64,000 nt of DNA from Oegoconia quadripuncta (taxonomy: Eukaryota; Arthropoda; Insecta; Lepidoptera; Autostichidae), in NCBI GenBank assembly GCA_949316235.1, contig OX438742.1:34850853-34914852 (forward strand). Reading direction: 5' to 3'. Numbering within the stretch: the first letter of the stretch is position 1; each line of letters opens with the position of its first letter. The translations under genes and the position numbers were made by a program. Positions 45,901 to 47,899 of this stretch are shown one piece after another. The notes under the pieces are model-generated. The model did no database searches, had not been told where the DNA came from, and worked only from the letters and a program-made list of their open reading frames with translations.

Positions 45901-47557
45901 AGCCATAAATACTGTAAAGCATTTACAGAAGCCACGAAAACATTAATTGTATAAAAAATTGAAGTATTAAAATTACAGAATATACATAAGTAAATAAGCA
46001 TTATATTACGTATATGTATGTATGTATTAGTGGTATAGGATGGAATCGAACAAAGAAAGGAAAGGTATCCACATGGACATGTTCTCATTGGTGTAATTGC
46101 TTGCAGCAGATATCCAATGTTGCTGGTAAACTACGTACGAAAAATACGAGCAAGCTTTCCTTAATTTGGGACTAAATGATTGGTGTGAACGCCCAAAGTA
46201 TTTATTTATTATTATTTATTCGATAAGAGTATCGGATTCACATAGGTACCAAGAGATCATTGGGAATTAGAGGAGAAAGAAAATCAAATCATCTGCTACA
46301 CAGATCAATATATAGGAAAGTACAAAGCTAGCTGGCACAGGTGTTTACATAGCAGGTCTCAATAGTCAACTAGCGATGGCCTTGGGAGCATATGTCACCG
46401 TCTTCCAGGCAGAAATAAATGGTATTAAAATTTGTGAAGAAAGGCCGATTGAGCTTCTGGAGGGACAGGTGCAGACAGTCAAGCATCTAAAAGCACTCAA
46501 CAAGATAGAAACATCATCAGCATTGGTAAGTGAATGTAAGCTATCCCTAAATCCAACTGGCAGCCAGGTGAAAGCTGACTATAGCCAGGGTCCCGGGATG
46601 CAAAGGTATGTTTGGTAACAAAGTAGCAGACAATGGCAAAACAGGGTGCAGCTGAACAATTTATTGGCCTGGAGCTGCTACTCCCCATATTTGCTGCAGT
46701 CACAAAAGAGATAACAGGGTAATAAAATTAGGGGCACAAGAGGTGTGGAACAATACTGAGGGTTGCAGTCTAAAATGTCCCTGAAGAATACCAACAAGAC
46801 TCATTGCAGGTATATCCTAAACTAACTCAGCCAACATATCCTAGCTGAGTGTGTGGTCTATTCTAGACTAAGATAGAAAATGTATGAAAAGGACAGAATT
46901 GAAGATGATGTACTACAATATTTGAAATAGGAAGATAATCTATCAACTAAATCTAGATTTAGTTCAGTCTAGTCAGTGTAGTGCTCTGCAAAGGGAATTG
47001 GATGGAATAGTCCCACAAGTGGACTGCCCATCCATCTATAGCCACCCCCAATACTAATCATATTGACAATGTTACAAATATTTATTCATTGAACAAACAA
47101 AGAAATATTATCAAGTGATTCAATATGAAAAGGATCGTAATTATTGTAGGTAGATTATTTTTTTAAATTTTACTTTTTTTCATCATCATCATATCAGCTA
47201 CGGGACTGCATTGCTGTGCAGGTACAGTAAGGTTTAATGTGTAGGGATTATCATTAATTAGCTATCACAATTTCATTGTGCAATCATTATACCTACATAT
47301 GGAAATAATATTGTGCAATATCTGTTCATTTATGAGACTTCAAAAACTAGCCTCTTAAATTAGTATGGTATATGGTATATGGTATGGTATGATATGGAAA
47401 ATAGACTAGTCATATTAGTACATTAAGAAAGTGTCACTAACCTTTTTAAATTACTTGTGTCTAGGTTGAAAGCTTCATCTGATGGTTTCAAACGTCGTGG
47501 TTTATCAAGCTGTGTGTGTGCCCTGAGGGCTCTCGATATGCGAGGCACCTCAACCAT
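41..47557 (-). CDS. ASCC3: ASCC3: activating signal cointegrator 1 complex subunit 3 (Ski2-like helicase), 37 coding exons
   Basis: Known role of the family: ATP-dependent 3'-5' helicase of the ASC-1 complex, acting with ALKBH3 in alkylation repair and, like yeast Slh1, in splitting collided ribosomes. Seen here: 37 exons joined in frame (116, 259, 273, 238, 184, 149, 149, 201, 193, 187, 127, 284, 106, 225, 90, 145, 137, 180, 226, 142, 112, 92, 77, 221, 103, 190, 154, 137, 217, 159, 142, 191, 191, 169, 288, 132, 327 nt) give 2170 residues, near the human length of about 2200. Cassette 1 has APTGAGKT (490-497), DEVH (602-605), SAT (639) and QIFGRAGR (844-851), then a Sec63 unit. Cassette 2 has GAPTGSGKT (1345-1353), DEIH (1450-1453), QMMGRAGR (1682-1689), then a second Sec63 unit. 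All 36 introns are GT-AG. Brr2/SNRNP200 shares the layout, but the N-terminal region and motif context match ASCC3. No break seen. The individual exons are listed separately. Confidence 0.96.
676..735 (+). repeat. Fragment of dispersed repeat family R-A
   Basis: It shares the block 'caacgggttggcacttgacc...ccaatcacac...gaggccgaa' with copies at 1588, 29690, 51988 and 54815. This is a common AT-rich interspersed family, perhaps the 3' end of a non-LTR element. It ends in an A-rich run. Confidence 0.6.
838..985. repeat. (TG)n microsatellite
   Basis: Nearly uninterrupted TG/GT dinucleotide of about 90 bp flanked by GC/TG-rich variants. In the ASCC3 transcript it reads as (CA)n inside intron 36. 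Confidence 0.97.
1019..1150 (-). CDS. ASCC3: ASCC3 exon 36
   Basis: Residues 2019-2062, ending [11 protein letters not shown] (human KWIKLHADQ). Acceptor ATTCTAG, donor CAG/GTAAAT, phase 0. A CA repeat starts about 40 nt past the donor. Confidence 0.95.
1588..1660 (+). repeat. Dispersed repeat family R-A, copy 2
   Basis: Reads 'cacaacgggtcagcacttga' onward, closely matching 51988-52060. It lies in ASCC3 intron 35. Confidence 0.65.
1805..1990 (-). pseudogene. LINE ORF2 C-terminal relic
   Basis: The minus strand encodes [17 protein letters not shown] and [16 protein letters not shown], typical of the extreme C-terminus of non-LTR retrotransposon polyproteins in moths. It lies directly after the exon 35 donor in the same orientation and frame as ASCC3. 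Confidence 0.7.
2003..2290 (-). CDS. ASCC3: ASCC3 exon 35
   Basis: Residues 1923-2018, with [18 protein letters not shown] (human IQGRWLKDSSLLTLP). Acceptor TTCACAG, donor TTCG/GTAAGT, phase 0. The frame stays open past the donor into a LINE relic. Confidence 0.96.
2922..3130 (+). mobile_element. tRNA-derived SINE, copy 1
   Basis: The head has a Pol III A box (TGGTGTAGTGG, 2933-2943) and a B box (GGTTCGAATCC, 2978-2988), followed by a non-tRNA body ending near AACACAAGCC-like sequence and T/A-rich DNA. The 3' half does not pair with the 5' end as an acceptor stem, so it is not a tRNA gene. A second copy lies at 56616. Confidence 0.85.
3320..3530 (-). mobile_element. Helitron-like 3' terminus
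   Basis: On the minus strand the sequence ends GACGAAGTCGCGGGCAACAG then CTAG/T, the GC-rich hairpin plus CTRR ending of Helitrons, as in the element ending at 41300. The 5' boundary was not found. Confidence 0.45.
3701..3869 (-). CDS. ASCC3: ASCC3 exon 34
   Basis: Residues 1866-1922, with [19 protein letters not shown] and TDTKSLLDQ. Acceptor TTTTCCAG, donor CAG/GTATAA, phase 0. Confidence 0.97.
4148..4305 (+). ncRNA. HDV-like self-cleaving ribozyme
   Basis: Helices read directly: P1 GGGGTGC (4148-4154) with GCACCCT (4238-4244), with a G-U pair at the cleavage site; P2 GTCAGAC (4158-4164) with GTCTGAC (4299-4305); a single A, then P3 ACC (4066+100: 4166-4168) with GGT (4235-4237). Loop 3 starts TCCTCG (4169-4174), followed after P1 by GGGCA (4245-4249) for P1.1. 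P4 is TCGGTCAACAA with TTGTTGACCGA (4250-4260 / 4279-4289). J4/2 is GGCGAA (4291-4296), putting the catalytic C at 4293. Order and loops match the HDV genomic ribozyme. Loop 3 is enlarged by an extra helix (4178-4190 with 4221-4233). Cleavage is expected just before G4148. Confidence 0.85.
4621..4670 (+). repeat. 23-bp hairpin with TTCG loop
   Basis: Left arm 4621-4643 pairs with right arm 4648-4670 with one mismatch. The loop is TTCG closed by A-T pairs. It is part of the stem-loop chain of the retroelement. Confidence 0.9.
5762..5952 (-). CDS. ASCC3: ASCC3 exon 33
   Basis: Residues 1803-1866, with [10 protein letters not shown] and [12 protein letters not shown] of the second Sec63 unit. 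Acceptor TGTATAG, donor AATGG/GTGTGT, phase 2. The next intron holds the ribozyme-headed retroelement. Confidence 0.97.
6150..6215 (+). pseudogene. RTE LINE 3'-tail relic
   Basis: 'gaacaggcttatgttcagca' then 'gtggacttgtaa' decodes as the [13 protein letters not shown] ending seen in the fuller copies at 33360 and 51070. Confidence 0.5.
6712..6902 (-). CDS. ASCC3: ASCC3 exon 32
   Basis: Residues 1739-1802, with [18 protein letters not shown], the winged-helix to Sec63-2 linker. Acceptor ATTTCAG, donor GAG/GTAAAT, phase 0. Confidence 0.97.
7251..7392 (-). CDS. ASCC3: ASCC3 exon 31
   Basis: Residues 1692-1739, with [12 protein letters not shown] and [12 protein letters not shown]. Acceptor TGTTTCAG, donor CTG/GTAATA, phase 1. 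Confidence 0.97.
7393..9120. other. Intron 30 sequence without recognised genes
   Basis: AT-rich non-coding DNA. Apart from the short hairpin at 7808 and a T-run near 7903, I see no coding signal or clear repeat. Confidence 0.5.
7808..7842. repeat. Perfect 14-bp inverted repeat
   Basis: CCATGGACGTAACA (7808-7821) and its exact complement (7829-7842) with a 7-nt loop, flanked on both sides by TTATCCC. It lies in ASCC3 intron 30, possibly a relic MITE centre. Confidence 0.85.
9130..9340 (+). pseudogene. Jockey-like LINE reverse transcriptase fragment
   Basis: Encodes [20 protein letters not shown] then [14 protein letters not shown], close to FLDLSKAFDTVSVPILLYKL of the large LINE at 59741-61669. 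It is broken on both sides and lies in intron 30. Confidence 0.8.
9786..9944 (-). CDS. ASCC3: ASCC3 exon 30 (motifs V and VI of cassette 2)
   Basis: Residues 1639-1691, with [13 protein letters not shown] and [13 protein letters not shown]. Acceptor TTCCACAG, donor CAA/GTACGT, phase 0. Confidence 0.97.
10590..10806 (-). CDS. ASCC3: ASCC3 exon 29
   Basis: Residues 1566-1638, with [18 protein letters not shown]. Acceptor TTTTTAG, donor CAG/GTAGGT, phase 0. Confidence 0.97.
11145..11281 (-). CDS. ASCC3: ASCC3 exon 28
   Basis: Residues 1521-1566, with [17 protein letters not shown] and [10 protein letters not shown]. Acceptor AAAACAG, donor ACACG/GTAAAC, phase 2. Confidence 0.97.
11720..12250 (+). 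repeat. Unclassified transposon fragment
   Basis: A block of higher G+C than its surroundings, with restriction-like palindromes (GGATCCCTCTAGGGATCC, 11958-11975) and a short open stretch [18 protein letters not shown] before a stop. It looks like the 5' part of a retrotransposon, but I cannot name the family. Confidence 0.4.
12520..12840 (-). pseudogene. DDE transposase relic (DUF4817-type Tc1/mariner relative)
   Basis: The minus strand encodes [27 protein letters not shown] and [10 protein letters not shown], corresponding to the family signature QDGAPPHF...NRWIGRRGP...WPARSPDL. Stops follow. It lies in ASCC3 intron 27. Confidence 0.75.
13447..13600 (-). CDS. ASCC3: ASCC3 exon 27
   Basis: Residues 1469-1520, with [18 protein letters not shown] (motif III as STA, as in human cassette 2) and FRPAVRPVP. 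Donor CAG/GTAAAT, phase 0. Confidence 0.97.
13765..14565 (-). pseudogene. RTE-type LINE relic (endonuclease piece and C-terminus)
   Basis: The minus strand around 14555-14385 reads [11 protein letters not shown] (AP-endonuclease motif) and [10 protein letters not shown] in shifted frames. 14118-13930 encodes [18 protein letters not shown] and [12 protein letters not shown], the usual C-terminal domain. The reverse transcriptase between them is deleted. Confidence 0.78.
14762..14905. mobile_element. MITE with imperfect terminal repeats
   Basis: Left 'attgttattgtgtaactcca' plus 'tcgat' is mirrored by 'atcgatgaagttacagaata' at the right, about 140 bp overall. It lies in intron 26. Confidence 0.6.
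14925..15260 (-). pseudogene. RTE LINE reverse transcriptase fragment
   Basis: The minus strand encodes [13 protein letters not shown], the RT palm motif of RTE-like elements (compare [13 protein letters not shown] at 32180), with frameshifts downstream. Confidence 0.72.
15922..16111 (-). CDS. ASCC3: ASCC3 exon 26 (DEIH box)
   Basis: Residues 1406-1469, with [13 protein letters not shown] and VIDEIHLLG. Acceptor GTTCAG, donor TCAAG/GTGAAA, phase 2. Confidence 0.97.
16193..16295 (-). CDS. ASCC3: ASCC3 exon 25
   Basis: Residues 1372-1406, with [13 protein letters not shown] and VVELTG (motifs Ia and Ib). Acceptor AATTTCAG, donor ACAG/GTACAG, phase 1. Confidence 0.97.
16380..16800. other. Intron 24 interior, nothing recognised
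   Basis: AT-rich non-coding sequence with no clear repeat, ORF or motif. Confidence 0.5.
16814..17034 (-). CDS. ASCC3: ASCC3 exon 24 (Walker A of cassette 2)
   Basis: Residues 1298-1371, with FNPIQTQIF and GAPTGSGKT. Acceptor ATTTTCAG, donor AAG/GTACAA, phase 0. Confidence 0.97.
17105..17410. repeat. Dispersed repeat family R-B, copy 1
   Basis: Begins 'actaatattataaatgcaaa', a common start of moth interspersed repeats, and shares 'attgaattactcttaaa' plus 'tagctgaattcca' with 20040-20235. Confidence 0.55.
17658..17734 (-). CDS. ASCC3: ASCC3 exon 23
   Basis: Residues 1272-1298, with [14 protein letters not shown], the linker between the cassettes. Acceptor CTTATAG, donor ACAG/GTAAGT, phase 1. 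Confidence 0.96.
17740..18870. other. Intron 22 interior, nothing recognised
   Basis: About 1.1 kb of AT-rich DNA without a supported ORF or repeat family. Confidence 0.5.
18873..18964 (-). CDS. ASCC3: ASCC3 exon 22
   Basis: Residues 1242-1272, with [16 protein letters not shown], the family-conserved PLPPQY block. Acceptor TTTTTAG, donor AAAG/GTAAAT, phase 2. Confidence 0.96.
19172..19283 (-). CDS. ASCC3: ASCC3 exon 21
   Basis: Residues 1204-1241, with [11 protein letters not shown] and the paired YYHEYFL. Acceptor TCTTTCAG, donor CAG/GTATGC, phase 0. Confidence 0.96.
20040..20235. repeat. Dispersed repeat family R-B, copy 2
   Basis: Matches 17190-17400 in order ('attgaattactcttaaacta', 'tttcctttggccactatt', 'aatagctgaattccacc'). 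Confidence 0.55.
20616..20757 (-). CDS. ASCC3: ASCC3 exon 20
   Basis: Residues 1157-1204, with [18 protein letters not shown], the start of the Sec63 immunoglobulin-like domain. Acceptor TTTTACAG, donor TTTCAG/GTAAAT, phase 2. Confidence 0.96.
20844..21069 (-). CDS. ASCC3: ASCC3 exon 19
   Basis: Residues 1082-1157, with [14 protein letters not shown] and the helix-hairpin-helix segment LRQF-equivalent (MRQFDNF). Acceptor TATTCCAG, donor TTGG/GTATGT, phase 1. Confidence 0.96.
21480..21659 (-). CDS. ASCC3: ASCC3 exon 18
   Basis: Residues 1022-1081, with [10 protein letters not shown] and [11 protein letters not shown] of the Sec63 helical bundle. Phase 0 at both ends; acceptor TTATTGTAG, donor CAG/GTTAGA. 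Confidence 0.95.
21701..22074. mobile_element. MITE with about 65-bp terminal inverted repeats
   Basis: Left end CCGGATGAGTTATTTTACC and right end (complement) CTGGATGAGTTTTTTACCG continue as matching arms through 'aaaaaaatagggcatatta' and 'gtgaaatagaag'. TA flanks both ends (21699-21700, 22075-22076), fitting a Tc1/mariner-type insertion. It lies in intron 17. Confidence 0.85.
22534..22670 (-). CDS. ASCC3: ASCC3 exon 17
   Basis: Residues 976-1021, with [10 protein letters not shown] typical of Sec63 domains. Acceptor TTCCACAG at 22671-22672 lies at the edge of the 103-bp tandem array. Donor AAA/GTAAGT, phase 0. Confidence 0.95.
22671..23376. repeat. 103-bp tandem repeat array at the exon 17 acceptor
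   Basis: The string 'cttcactaggggctaatgtc' recurs at 22721, 22824, 22927, 23030, 23133, 23236 and 23339, an exact 103-bp period. Copies are nearly identical (one T/C change near 23160, one C/G near 23286). The first, most divergent unit merges with the splice acceptor of ASCC3 exon 17. Lack of divergence points to recent expansion or homogenisation. No spacers, so not CRISPR-like. Confidence 0.97.
23700..23844 (-). CDS. ASCC3: ASCC3 exon 16
   Basis: Residues 928-976, with [20 protein letters not shown], the start of the first Sec63 unit. Acceptor TTACCCAG, donor ACTT/GTGAGT, phase 1. Confidence 0.95.
23932..24849. mobile_element. Long-TIR DNA transposon derivative, copy A
   Basis: Starts CAGGGTGTAATCGTTAAGTG and ends with its complement. 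The arms match over about 190 bp. It is flanked by TA (23930-23931, 24850-24851). The inside keeps a transposase amino-terminal fragment on the minus strand (24137-24325). Sister copy B is at 55796-56605. It lies in ASCC3 intron 15. Confidence 0.9.
24137..24325 (-). pseudogene. DUF4817-like transposase N-terminal fragment
   Basis: 62 codons starting [16 protein letters not shown], with [16 protein letters not shown], like the helix-turn-helix of DUF4817 transposases (YTNAEK..M...Y...YPDR..P). It ends at a stop after RRHFG-like sequence. It ties the long-TIR element to the family of the relic at 12520. Confidence 0.72.
24852..24912. mobile_element. Truncated end of the 21701-type MITE
   Basis: CCGGATGATTTTTTTTACCG followed by 'aaaaaaatagggcatattag' and 'gtaagtgaaatag' matches one terminus of the MITE at 21701-22074. 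It abuts the right TA of copy A. Confidence 0.8.
24934..25023 (-). CDS. ASCC3: ASCC3 exon 15
   Basis: Residues 898-927, with [19 protein letters not shown], the winged-helix to Sec63 transition. Acceptor TTTGCAG, donor CAG/GTAAAG, phase 0. Confidence 0.96.
25078..25187. mobile_element. Short hairpin element
   Basis: A perfect 21-bp inverted repeat (25091-25111 and 25156-25176), extended outward by tgcggaa/ttccgca with small mismatches. Centre is CpG-rich. It is a foldback MITE or a transcribed hairpin; it lies in intron 14. Confidence 0.85.
26583..27901 (+). mobile_element. Complete mariner element
   Basis: Terminal inverted repeats of about 31 bp (core AAGTATCGGGAAT then TGTCAATAAAA) at 26589-26620 and 27866-27896, flanked by TA (26581-26582 and 27902-27903). 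It contains one uninterrupted transposase frame. It sits inside the Crypton coding region. Confidence 0.93.
26777..27850 (+). CDS. Mariner transposase, intact 357 aa
   Basis: Cut-and-paste DDD transposase. Helix-turn-helix DNA-binding region in the first 110 residues ([23 protein letters not shown]). Catalytic acidic residues: [21 protein letters not shown] and [11 protein letters not shown], the last two in the D34D spacing typical of mariner. Length is in the usual 340-360 range. The WVPHELxx-like linker appears as [14 protein letters not shown]. No stop or frameshift, so it may still be functional. Its DNA substrate would be the flanking 31-bp repeats. Confidence 0.95.
   Translation: MENIVEQRVCLKFCVSNDISCGESLKMVRNTYGESCISKTRAYEWYKAFKEGREVVVDLPRSGRPSTATTKENIDRIKKLVLENRRMSLRELASEVNISFKSVHNILIDILGMKRVAARLVPKELNFVQKAQRKHVAEDMVSRASTDPTFMKRIITGDETWVYEYDMQTSQQSSEWRLENEPKPKKPRQSRSKIKVMLTIFFDYRGVVHSEFLPEGETVNKEYYLGVMKRLRESIRRKRPDLWQYNSWMLHHDNAPSHTAIIVKEFLAKNSTKVLDQAPYSPDMAPSDFFLFPKLKLPLRGKRFESIEAIKENSLNELKAIPQIAYEKCMEDWVKRWRCCIASDGAYFEGDKINLDE
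28815..29039 (-). CDS. ASCC3: ASCC3 exon 14 (motif VI of cassette 1)
   Basis: Residues 823-897, with [11 protein letters not shown] (motif VI) and the winged-helix entry IITTQDKL and LADNLNAE. Donor GAG/GTGAGT, phase 0. The next intron carries the Crypton/mariner nest. Confidence 0.97.
29387..29492 (-). CDS. ASCC3: ASCC3 exon 13 (motif V)
   Basis: Residues 787-822, with [17 protein letters not shown] (motif V). Acceptor TTTTATAG, donor AGA/GTAAGT, phase 0. Confidence 0.97.
29565..29655 (+). repeat. tRNA-like SINE head, weak
   Basis: Carries a B-box-like GGTTCGAACCC and an A-box-like TGGCTCAATG about 45 nt upstream. There is no acceptor stem, so it is not a tRNA gene. It belongs to a different type from the 2922 SINE. 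Confidence 0.4.
29690..29850 (-). repeat. Dispersed repeat family R-A, copy 3
   Basis: The minus strand reads 'gtgaagatgaggccgaaggt' and 'ggaaaccccatcttatttga', matching 52015-52090. It lies in intron 12. Confidence 0.7.
29911..30166. mobile_element. MITE with GC-rich 30-bp terminal repeats
   Basis: Left GCCCTGGGCCCGCAGTCTCG plus ACATAGATAGC is matched by the complement of the right end with three changes. Inner arms (TCGGTCGTTAA) also match. About 256 bp, in ASCC3 intron 12. Confidence 0.82.
30258..30541 (-). CDS. ASCC3: ASCC3 exon 12 (RecA2, motif IV)
   Basis: Residues 693-787, with [11 protein letters not shown] (motif IV) and [11 protein letters not shown]. Acceptor CATTACAG, donor GACAG/GTAATA, phase 2. 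Confidence 0.97.
31000..33430 (+). pseudogene. RTE-type LINE, degenerate but long
   Basis: In order: endonuclease end ([20 protein letters not shown], 31180), RT fingers ([20 protein letters not shown] then GITAEVLKA, 31750-31850), [13 protein letters not shown] (32180), [15 protein letters not shown] (32450, the palm YADD-equivalent), C-terminal [13 protein letters not shown] and [25 protein letters not shown] then stop (33250-33400), and an A/GAT-rich tail. Stops and frameshifts occur throughout. It lies in intron 11 against the gene, with a MITE inserted at 32643. Confidence 0.88.
32643..32941. mobile_element. MITE inserted in the RTE LINE
   Basis: CAGTT flanks both sides (32638-32642 and 32942-32946). 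Ends GGGGACCAATCGCGCTA and (complement) GGGGGCCGATCGCGCTA run as imperfect inverted repeats for about 35 bp. The LINE frame resumes just after it. Confidence 0.82.
33450..34355. other. Intron 11 proximal part, nothing recognised
   Basis: AT-rich DNA with no supported ORF or family. Confidence 0.45.
34360..34486 (-). CDS. ASCC3: ASCC3 exon 11
   Basis: Residues 650-692, with [17 protein letters not shown], the linker after RecA1 conserved in Ski2-like helicases. Acceptor GTTTCAG, donor CAG/GTAATG, phase 0. Confidence 0.96.
34690..34860 (+). repeat. Common moth interspersed repeat fragment
   Basis: 'cctatgtccttccccatgtt', 'taaaattcaatacgatcagt' and 'agacagagtttcggatgtat' followed by 'ataatattag' form the usual tail of a widespread non-autonomous family. 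Related text at 51515-51620 and 52270-52400. Confidence 0.5.
35607..35793 (-). CDS. ASCC3: ASCC3 exon 10 (DEVH box, SAT)
   Basis: Residues 588-650. Walker B is IIDEVHLLH and motif III is GLSATLPN. Acceptor GATTTCAG, donor GCCAG/GTGAGG, phase 2. Confidence 0.97.
35933..36125 (-). CDS. ASCC3: ASCC3 exon 9 (motifs Ia-Ib)
   Basis: Residues 524-588, with [17 protein letters not shown] and [12 protein letters not shown], the Ski2-like motifs Ia, Ib and Ic. Donor GCCT/GTTAGT, phase 1. Confidence 0.97.
36272..36472 (-). CDS. ASCC3: ASCC3 exon 8 (Walker A of cassette 1)
   Basis: Residues 457-523, including the Q-motif region LNRIQSVVF and Walker A APTGAGKT. Acceptor ATTTTCAG, donor AAG/GTCGGT, phase 0. 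Confidence 0.97.
36480..37500. other. Intron 7 proximal part, nothing recognised
   Basis: AT-rich DNA with only a short TTC-rich microsatellite near 37485. Confidence 0.45.
37905..38430 (-). pseudogene. Decayed mariner transposase
   Basis: The minus strand encodes [20 protein letters not shown] (N-terminal part, 38400) and [19 protein letters not shown] (first catalytic Asp, 38090) with frameshifts between. It is an older and different copy from the intact one at 26583. Confidence 0.8.
38482..38505. repeat. 24-bp perfect palindrome
   Basis: ATGGAGCTTAAG followed by its exact complement CTTAAGCTCCAT. It lies between the mariner relic and the Helitron start. Function unknown. Confidence 0.9.
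39477..39776. repeat. 14-bp minisatellite
   Basis: About 21 copies of a unit like GTCGAAGGCTCAAA with scattered point changes. Three units equal 42 nt, so it gives an open but meaningless repeat frame. Confidence 0.95.
39779..40112. repeat. 12-bp minisatellite
   Basis: Some 27 copies of CATAGTCAAAGT, directly following the 14-bp array. Both share the core GTCAAAGTC, suggesting one arose from the other. Confidence 0.95.
40591..41046 (+). pseudogene. PIF1-like helicase C-terminus (Helitron)
   Basis: 151 open codons: [40 protein letters not shown] and [14 protein letters not shown] are the last conserved blocks (motifs V and VI) of Helitron PIF1 helicases. The Rep domain and Walker A are absent, so it is a fragment. 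The stop is natural for the family. Confidence 0.9.
41659..41807 (-). CDS. ASCC3: ASCC3 exon 7
   Basis: Residues 407-456, with KMLLPEN and [10 protein letters not shown] preceding the first RecA domain, as in human ASCC3. Donor GAG/GTAAGT, phase 0. The following intron holds the Helitron. Confidence 0.95.
42137..42285 (-). CDS. ASCC3: ASCC3 exon 6
   Basis: Residues 357-407, including DYPHVYDS, a family-conserved block (human YPHVYDS). Acceptor TTTACAG, donor GCTG/GTAAGT, phase 1. Confidence 0.93.
42588..42623. repeat. Perfect 16-bp hairpin
   Basis: TCGCCTCGGGATATAG, loop ATTA, and the exact complement. It lies in ASCC3 intron 5. Confidence 0.93.
43016..43199 (-). CDS. ASCC3: ASCC3 exon 5
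   Basis: Residues 296-357. It carries a basic run ([14 protein letters not shown]) matching the charged segment before the first helicase cassette in the family. Acceptor GTTTCAG, donor ACGAG/GTAACT, phase 2. Confidence 0.9.
43320..43557 (-). CDS. ASCC3: ASCC3 exon 4
   Basis: Residues 217-296. It contains [18 protein letters not shown], corresponding to the ELFELLGPEGLELIEKLL helix of human ASCC3. Acceptor TTTTTTAG, donor CAAA/GTAAGT, phase 1. Confidence 0.92.
43666..43938 (-). CDS. ASCC3: ASCC3 exon 3
   Basis: Residues 126-216. Phase 0 at both ends; acceptor TTTTCAG, donor AAG/GTATGC. It includes a proline-rich stretch and a lysine cluster (YTKKKEKK) near its end. Confidence 0.87.
44218..44476 (-). 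CDS. ASCC3: ASCC3 exon 2
   Basis: Residues 39-125, in the N-terminal helical region that in the family contacts ASCC2. Acceptor TTTGCAG, donor GAG/GTTAGG, ends in phase 0. It contains a helical stretch with [11 protein letters not shown] and [10 protein letters not shown]. Confidence 0.88.
45203..45373. mobile_element. Foldback MITE
   Basis: Two arms of about 50 bp (core GGGGCCACTTAGAGAAAAG) in inverted orientation around a 70-bp centre. Arms differ at about five sites. It lies in intron 1. Confidence 0.85.
46320..46720 (+). pseudogene. LINE RNase H domain relic
   Basis: [20 protein letters not shown] then [16 protein letters not shown] matches the RNase H domain of I/Jockey/R1-type LINEs (YxTVFQAEV). 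Later [17 protein letters not shown] text corresponds to ADELARKGA. Frameshifted; it lies in intron 1. An (A)18 run at 45869 may mark another insertion. Confidence 0.72.
47442..47557 (-). CDS. ASCC3: ASCC3 exon 1 (coding part)
   Basis: Residues 1-39, starting [13 protein letters not shown], which resembles the conserved ASCC3 amino terminus. A likely acceptor (TGTGTACAG) at 47571 leaves 12 nt of UTR before the ATG. The donor is AAAAG/GTTAGTG, phase 2. Confidence 0.9.
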
Positions 47558-47698
47558 AATTCAGCTTTTTCTGTACACATTTAAAATGTAGATATTACCC
47601 AAAGAAAGTTACGTTAAATGGATATCAATTTAACTTTCTGTATTTTGAAAGAAAATCAGATGCATAGACGATAATATGAATAAAGTCACGACACTTAC

Positions 47699-47860
47699 CA
47701 GATTCAACTTCGTATTGTATTACAATCGGTCTTGTGCCTGCAATGCGATCAGTACCATGAACAATGAATTATAGTTAAGTACCTACCTACTGCCTGCCAA
47801 TCAATATATTAACATACGAAGTTGTTTTCGAAACGGCGGCGACGCTGGCTTAAATATCAG
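47699..47860 (-). promoter_or_regulatory. ASCC3 5' UTR exon and probable promoter region
   Basis: A consensus donor (TCTG/GTAAGTGTC on the minus strand) ends a non-coding exon at 47699, paired with the acceptor at 47571. Upstream (47820-47850) lies a small GC-rich patch (ACGGCGGCGACG on plus) that could mark the start site. No TATA box was found; the transcription start is not defined by sequence alone. Confidence 0.45.
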
Positions 47861-47899
47861 GGAATTGGATGACTCGATTTTTTGCTCATTTGTTCGAGT

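Noticed and set aside
41..47557. SNRNP200/Brr2 instead of ASCC3
   Set aside because: The N-terminal exons and linker motifs (YPHVYDS, PLPPQY context, LLNLRPLPI) follow ASCC3 and the length fits.
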